Assembly: GCA_910587535.1 (NCBI GenBank)
Contig: CAJUKM010000014.1
Coordinates: 1-28,447, forward strand
DNA from: an uncultured Bacilli bacterium
GTDB taxonomy: Bacteria; Bacillota_I; Bacilli_A; RF39; UBA660
Length of the DNA: 28,447 nucleotides
Reading direction: 5' to 3'
Shown: positions 24,567 through 28,447 of the stretch, one piece after another
How positions within the stretch are numbered: position 1 is the stretch's first letter
Layout of the letters: each line of letters opens with the position of its first letter
Translations under genes and position numbers: made by a program
Notes under the pieces: model-generated
Database searches by the model: none
What the model was told of the DNA's origin: nothing
The model's input: the letters and a program-made list of their open reading frames with translations, nothing else

Positions 24567-25010
24567 ATTTTTTTCTTCTTTTAATAGATCGCGAATCTCT
24601 TTCAAAAGTTCCGTTTTCTCATCTATTGCAGGTACGACTTCCTTAGCTTCTTCTTTTTTCTTAAAGCTATTTAAGAATTTTACGAATATGAATATGCATG
24701 CCGCAACTATTAAAAAGTCTATGACATTTTGTAAGAACATTCCATATGATACGACTGCTCCACCGACGTTCAAAGTTAAGTTGGTAAAATCTATTCCACC
24801 TATTACGATCCCTATAAGAGGCATCAATATATCGTTTACTATCGAAGTCACTATCTTACCGAATGCAGCACCTATTATCGTACCTACTGCCATATCGATT
24901 ACGTTTCCTCTAGATATGAACTCTTTAAACTCTAAAAGTGTTTTACTACCGTTTTTTAAAACTTTTTCTTTCTCTATTTTTATCTTCTTTAATTTCTTTT
25001 CTTTTTCCAT
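24555..25010 (-). CDS. mscL: Large-conductance mechanosensitive channel MscL
   Basis: MscL opens under membrane tension to release solutes during osmotic downshock. This 151-residue protein has the MscL signature KEFISRGNVIDMAVGTIIGAAFGKIV starting near residue 28, forming the first membrane helix and pore, then the periplasmic-type loop, a second membrane helix (about 90-108) and the C-terminal charged helix bundle (about 125-151). The Lys-rich extension of about 25 residues before the signature is unusual, as most MscL start close to it. No internal Met lies between that extension and the signature, so the start at 25010 is the only ATG choice. Confidence 0.95.
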   Translation of the reverse strand: MEKEKKLKKIKIEKEKVLKNGSKTLLEFKEFISRGNVIDMAVGTIIGAAFGKIVTSIVNDILMPLIGIVIGGIDFTNLTLNVGGAVVSYGMFLQNVIDFLIVAACIFIFVKFLNSFKKKEEAKEVVPAIDEKTELLKEIRDLLKEEKNTSN

Positions 25011-25036
25011 ATATACTAACCGCCAAATCGTAAATT

Positions 25037-25066
25037 ATTATATTATGACGAGCTTACTATTGTCAA
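25037..25066 (-). promoter_or_regulatory. Promoter of mscL
   Basis: TTGACA (25066-25061) and TATAAT (25042-25037) on the minus strand, separated by 18 bp. Confidence 0.75.
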
Positions 25067-25147
25067 TGTTTTCAAATGTTTACAGATAACATTTCAAACT
25101 ACTTTTTAAAAAGTGAGTTTTCAATATAGGTTAAAATTATCAAAGTT

Positions 25148-25180
25148 AAAAAAATAAAAGTTACTTTTAATAACTTTTAT
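25148..25180 (-). terminator. Terminator after surface protein gene 2
   Basis: A perfect 10-bp stem, 25154-25163 with 25171-25180, loop of 7, followed by a T run on the minus strand (plus-strand A run 25148-25154), 14 bases after the stop codon. Confidence 0.8.
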
Positions 25181-25193
25181 CTCTTCTAAACTT

Positions 25194-26981
25194 TTATATA
25201 GAAGTTCCATCTTCTCGATATGGATTATTGATAGAGCCATTGCCTATAAATGTTTTTACATATTCAGCTTTCAGATTGATAACTGGAGCGACCGCACCGC
25301 TGCTGCTGGCATAATAGCCGTAGAGGCTCCCACTAGTAGGGACTATAAACGGGTAAGCATTGCCATTGAAATCGAAAGGCGAGAGCGACCAGTACCATGA
25401 TCCCTTATATAGGTAATAACTTGAGTTTACTGTACCATACTTTCCACTTCCAGCTGCAACTACCTCATCTGCTGTAATCAATCCTACTGGATATGTTAAG
25501 TCCCCATTTCCTTTAGTCTCATCATTCATTGTGAACGCATCGTTCTTTTGTGGACATGTAAATCTAGGTTGCACTACAGAAACTTGCCATGGCCCACCTA
25601 CTCTTGCTGCTGCTCCATATGCTGTATAATTACTTCCATACCCTAATCCTGTATCACTGCTCCATCCTGTAGCTGCTTTTCCTGGTGTTGTTCTATCATT
25701 ACAGAATACTACGTCTGCTACCTTATCTCCTAAGTTCTTATCTACTATATTTGTCTTATACCACGAATCTACTAATGTCTTCAAATCTGAATTCGTCTCA
25801 TTCGTTTGGGCTTGTGTTTTTGATGTACTGTGAACTCCTTGTGCTCCTCCAAACATCCAGCCCACATACTTCGCATCATTATGTTGTGCATTGAATGCTT
25901 TTCCTGTATAGGCTAATCTTCCCGTATCCCTTGCTCCATTCGCATATCCTTGCGTTCCATCGTAGATGATTCTAAGGCTTCCATCACCATTTACTCTGAT
26001 GATCCTCCAATAGAAGTCTCCAAATTTTACGTAGTTGTTCTCTACTGCTCCGCGGTAATAGTAACTAGTTCCATAATCGTCTTCCATTGCAAAGACTCCT
26101 TCATCTGTCGTTGCGACATTAGAAAAGTTAGGTACAGTCGCATTTACATACTTTGGTGTTTCTCCATTCTCTATGGCTTTGACCGCTTCTTGTATCTTAA
26201 AACTTCCGTATTTTGCTTCTATCTTTACATTAGATCTTCCAATAGTTACTGTAGTATCATTTAATGTGCTATCATAACCTGATACTCTCCATCCTTCAAA
26301 TTTTCTATATCCAGTTGTATCGTTCGTACCTAGTTCGTAAGTATCTCCTACGTTCATACTTAAAGTCTGTATCTCACTAGATCCATCAATAGTTCCCCCA
26401 TTTGGATCAATCGTAAGTGTATATTTTCTATTTGTCGATGGTTGACTTACTACAAATTTCGTAGAAAAGCTTGCTTTCAAATCTTCTGTTTGATCGATAT
26501 CATTTAGATTATTTAGAGTTACCACTAATTTATAGTAATAAGTGATCCCTACTGGGATTGTTATATCTGGTACTAACGTACTTGTAAATTCTGTACTGGA
26601 TGTTGGGACATTTGTAGAAGATACTATTTCAGTGTATTCTCCATCTTCTGTTTCTGAATAAGACAGTGTATAAGTAAGACTTCCTTCAGTATATGTGTTT
26701 ATCATATCTAACCACTCTATAGATACTGTTGCATCTAGTGTTCCAGTATTCTCTAATGTGAACTTCTTTGTTATTGATTCACCTAACATCAACTTAGCAT
26801 TTATGCCTTCACCGTTATCGGCAAATCTTAACCTCATAGTACCAGTATCGACTTCTGCTTCCTGTCTGCTATCGTTATTTATATTGGACATGAAGTAAGC
26901 GTATGTTCCTAAGATACTTGCGAGCATCAAAGTTATTGCACATACTGTAAGGATTATCATGTTCTTTCTTTTTTCATTCAT
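25194..26981 (-). CDS. DGR target surface protein 2: SipW-type signal, TasA-like region, one repeat, variable C-terminus
   Basis: This 595-residue paralogue of the protein at 12597-15233 has a SipW-type signal (hydrophobic 8-24, GTYAYF at 25-30), the same TasA/camelysin-like region (about 31-185), a single InlB-type repeat (about 186-258), then the shared C-terminal domain with its two Cys and the variable region W531 to about 567. Its stalk is thus much shorter than that of surface protein 1. The end reads NNPYREDGTSI, with no sorting signal. I start at ATG 26981; GTG 26990 is possible. It starts 15 bases after the stop codon of surface gene 3, so both are likely on one transcript. Confidence 0.85.
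   Translation of the reverse strand: MNEKRKNMIILTVCAITLMLASILGTYAYFMSNINNDSRQEAEVDTGTMRLRFADNGEGINAKLMLGESITKKFTLENTGTLDATVSIEWLDMINTYTEGSLTYTLSYSETEDGEYTEIVSSTNVPTSSTEFTSTLVPDITIPVGITYYYKLVVTLNNLNDIDQTEDLKASFSTKFVVSQPSTNRKYTLTIDPNGGTIDGSSEIQTLSMNVGDTYELGTNDTTGYRKFEGWRVSGYDSTLNDTTVTIGRSNVKIEAKYGSFKIQEAVKAIENGETPKYVNATVPNFSNVATTDEGVFAMEDDYGTSYYYRGAVENNYVKFGDFYWRIIRVNGDGSLRIIYDGTQGYANGARDTGRLAYTGKAFNAQHNDAKYVGWMFGGAQGVHSTSKTQAQTNETNSDLKTLVDSWYKTNIVDKNLGDKVADVVFCNDRTTPGKAATGWSSDTGLGYGSNYTAYGAAARVGGPWQVSVVQPRFTCPQKNDAFTMNDETKGNGDLTYPVGLITADEVVAAGSGKYGTVNSSYYLYKGSWYWSLSPFDFNGNAYPFIVPTSGSLYGYYASSSGAVAPVINLKAEYVKTFIGNGSINNPYREDGTSI
25283..25391 (-). repeat. DGR variable repeat VR2 (109 bp)
   Basis: Homologous to VR1, with identical ends (18 bases at the sense 3' end, 16 at the 5' end). 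It is one codon longer than TR1 and differs from it at non-adenine positions, so TR1 is not its template. Against VR3 it has the same length and 18 differences, concentrated between the same invariant blocks, each compatible with an A in a common template. Confidence 0.85.
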
Positions 26982-26996
26982 ATTTATCACACTTTT

Positions 26997-28447
26997 CTAT
27001 AAAATATCGTTTATATCTCTATAAGGATTATTGATAGTTCCATCACCTATCATGGTCTTAACGTATTCAGCTTTAAGATTGATAACTGGAGCGACCGCAC
27101 CGCTGTAGTTGACATTATGGTGGTTGAGGCGCCCACTAGTACTGACTACAAACGGGCTAGCATAGCCATTGAAATTCAAAGGCGAGAGCGACCAATACCA
27201 TGGTCCTTTATATAGGTAATAACTCGAATTTTCTGTAATATACTTTCCGCTTCCGGCTGCGACTATTTCATCTGCTGTTATGAGTCCTACTGGATACGTT
27301 AAGTCCCCATTTCCTTTATTCTCGTCATTCACTGTAAATGCGTCGTTCTTTTGTGGACATGTAAATCTCGGTTGCACTTTACTTGCTTCTGTATTCCATA
27401 CATTCGTCCTCGCTGTTGCTCCATATGCTGTATAATTACTTCCATACCCTAGTCCTGTATCATCTGAATATTCTGTCTCTGCTTTTCCAGGCGTCGTTCT
27501 ATCGTTACAGAATACTACGTCGGCTATCCTTTCTCCTAAATTCTTATCTACTATATTCGTCTTATACCACGAATCTACTAATGTCTTTATGTCTGAATTT
27601 GTCGTATTCGTTTGGGCTTGAGACTTTGATGTACTTGCTGCTCCTTGTGCTCCTCCAAACATCCATCCGACATATTTGTTATCATACCACTCTGCATTGA
27701 ACGCTTTTTCTGTATATGCTAGTCTTCCTGTATCGCTCGTTCCATTCGCATATCCTTGTGTTCCATCGTATATGATCCTTAAACTTCCGTCTCCGTTTAT
27801 TCTGACGATTCTCCAGTAGAAGCCTGCGAATTTGACGTAGTTGTTTGTTACCGCACCGCGATAATAATAACTTGTTCCATAGTCATCTTCTAATGCAAAT
27901 ACTCCCTCATCTGTCGTTGCGGCTGCAACAAAATTCGGTGTTCCTTCATTAACTTTTATATTTAAATGTTTTAATGTATCTTTCGAAGGATCTATAGCGT
28001 CCCCTATTTTAAACTTACTTGCAAATATCGCATCTATGTCTTCGTTTTGATTGATATCTAAATCGTTAAACGTTATAGTTAGTTTGTAGTAATAAGTCTC
28101 TCCTGCTGATATAGTTAAGTCTTTAGCAAGGTTCTTGTCACTTGCAATTTCAGATCTCGGTACATTTTGGCTTACTGTCTCTACTTCTGCCCATTCTCCT
28201 TCTTCACTTGTTCTATATTCTAATGTGTAAGAAAGTGATTCACTCAGATATGTATTTACCATGTCGCCAAAGAGCATGTTCGTTGTCACATCTTCTGTTC
28301 CAGTATTTCTTATTTTAAATTCCTTCGTCACACTTTCACCCAATAAAAGAGATGCGTTTATTCCATCAGAATTGTCTTCGAATACTAGAGCAAGAGTTCC
28401 AGTGGTAACGGTTAATTCTTGCTTCTCTTCTCTACCTAAATTAGTCA
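26997..28447 (-). CDS. DGR target surface protein 3 (5' end beyond the window): TasA-like region joined directly to the variable C-terminal domain
   Basis: The frame is open to the right edge of the window, so the signal peptide is not visible; 482 residues are seen. The first part (LALVFEDNSDGINASLLLGESVTKEF) matches the TasA/camelysin-like region of the two paralogues, so the TTG at 28343 is not the start. After about 160 visible residues it passes straight into the C-terminal domain (HLNIKVNEGTPNFVAAATTDEGVFALEDDYG), with no InlB-type repeats, making it the shortest-stalked of the three. The variable region begins at the Trp encoded at 27194-27192. It is upstream of surface gene 2 in a tandem pair. 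Confidence 0.85.
   Translation of the reverse strand, partial: TNLGREEKQELTVTTGTLALVFEDNSDGINASLLLGESVTKEFKIRNTGTEDVTTNMLFGDMVNTYLSESLSYTLEYRTSEEGEWAEVETVSQNVPRSEIASDKNLAKDLTISAGETYYYKLTITFNDLDINQNEDIDAIFASKFKIGDAIDPSKDTLKHLNIKVNEGTPNFVAAATTDEGVFALEDDYGTSYYYRGAVTNNYVKFAGFYWRIVRINGDGSLRIIYDGTQGYANGTSDTGRLAYTEKAFNAEWYDNKYVGWMFGGAQGAASTSKSQAQTNTTNSDIKTLVDSWYKTNIVDKNLGERIADVVFCNDRTTPGKAETEYSDDTGLGYGSNYTAYGATARTNVWNTEASKVQPRFTCPQKNDAFTVNDENKGNGDLTYPVGLITADEIVAAGSGKYITENSSYYLYKGPWYWSLSPLNFNGYASPFVVSTSGRLNHHNVNYSGAVAPVINLKAEYVKTMIGDGTINNPYRDINDIL
27086..27194 (-). repeat. DGR variable repeat VR3 (109 bp)
   Basis: Same length and invariant blocks as VR2 (conserved FNG, PF, TSG and SGAVAPV positions). 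Residues at the other positions differ: for example codons TAC/AGC, CCT/AGT, GGC/CAC and AGC/TAC at matching sites in VR2/VR3. The sense 3' end carries the same G+C-rich IMH-like block as TR1. Confidence 0.85.

Noticed and set aside
25101..25114. 14-bp perfect palindrome ACTTTTTAAAAAGT upstream of mscL
   Set aside because: It is composed almost only of A and T runs, which arise by chance at this base composition, and it is not at a promoter or gene end.
25283..27194. VR2 and VR3 as products of TR1
   Set aside because: They are 3 bp longer and differ from TR1 at non-adenine positions, so another template is required.
1..28447. CRISPR arrays, tRNA/rRNA genes, insertion sequences or prophage structural genes
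   Set aside because: I saw no regularly spaced short repeats, no tRNA-like or rRNA sequence, no transposase and no phage structural gene.

Overview
The window is AT-rich and uses the standard code (TGA as stop, TGG for Trp). It carries a typical Gram-positive set: hrcA-grpE-dnaK-dnaJ under CIRCE control, a HelD-type helicase, yqeG/yqeH, a paired YfmF/YfmH-like M16 peptidase set, a Y-family polymerase with a YolD-like partner, and proteins with SipW-type signal peptides. This points to a low-GC Firmicutes, probably an uncultured gut Bacilli/Erysipelotrichia-like lineage. The lineage is inferred from gene content only.

Layout: a class I glutamine amidotransferase-like hydrolase (101-784, +). 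Then on the minus strand, listed by increasing coordinate: a small unknown gene and a COG1092-like methyltransferase (886-2100); the heat-shock operon hrcA-grpE-dnaK-dnaJ plus an unknown 229-residue gene (7452 down to 2172), with two CIRCE operators around a consensus promoter; a small STAS-like gene; and priA followed by helD (11985 down to 7850). A 592-base stretch without a gene (12005-12596) comes next, then a large surface protein gene (12597-15233, -). On the plus strand are the Y-family polymerase/YolD pair (15466-17027) and an isolated PilB/GspE-like ATPase (17336-18748). Five overlapping minus-strand genes follow in transcription order yqeG-yqeH-mutL-yfmF-yfmH (24504 down to 18745), then mscL, and then two more surface protein genes in tandem (28447 down to 25194), the last running off the window edge.

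The most important finding is a diversity-generating retroelement (DGR) system. The gene-free stretch holds a 106-bp template repeat (TR, 12239-12344, read on the minus strand). It matches the 3' part of the neighbouring surface gene (variable repeat VR1, 12671-12776) with no gaps. All 15 differences fall at adenines of the template sense strand (9 A>G, 4 A>T, 2 A>C), and all 12 affected codons are Asn or Tyr codons in the template and change the residue. Adenine-specific divergence of this kind is the signature of mutagenic retrohoming. Two further surface genes carry homologous 109-bp variable repeats (VR2, VR3). These are 3 bp longer than the TR and differ from it at non-adenine sites, so they must be fed by a second template outside the window. 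No reverse transcriptase or Avd-like accessory gene is visible here, so the enzyme must act in trans from elsewhere, or the system is a remnant.

The three target proteins share a SipW-type signal and TasA/camelysin-like N-terminal region and a nearly identical C-terminal domain ending in the variable patch. They differ in the length of the central stalk: four InlB-type repeats plus one other repeat, one InlB-type repeat, or none in the visible part. The system looks like a small family of surface or biofilm-fibre proteins displaying a hypervariable binding tip at different reach.
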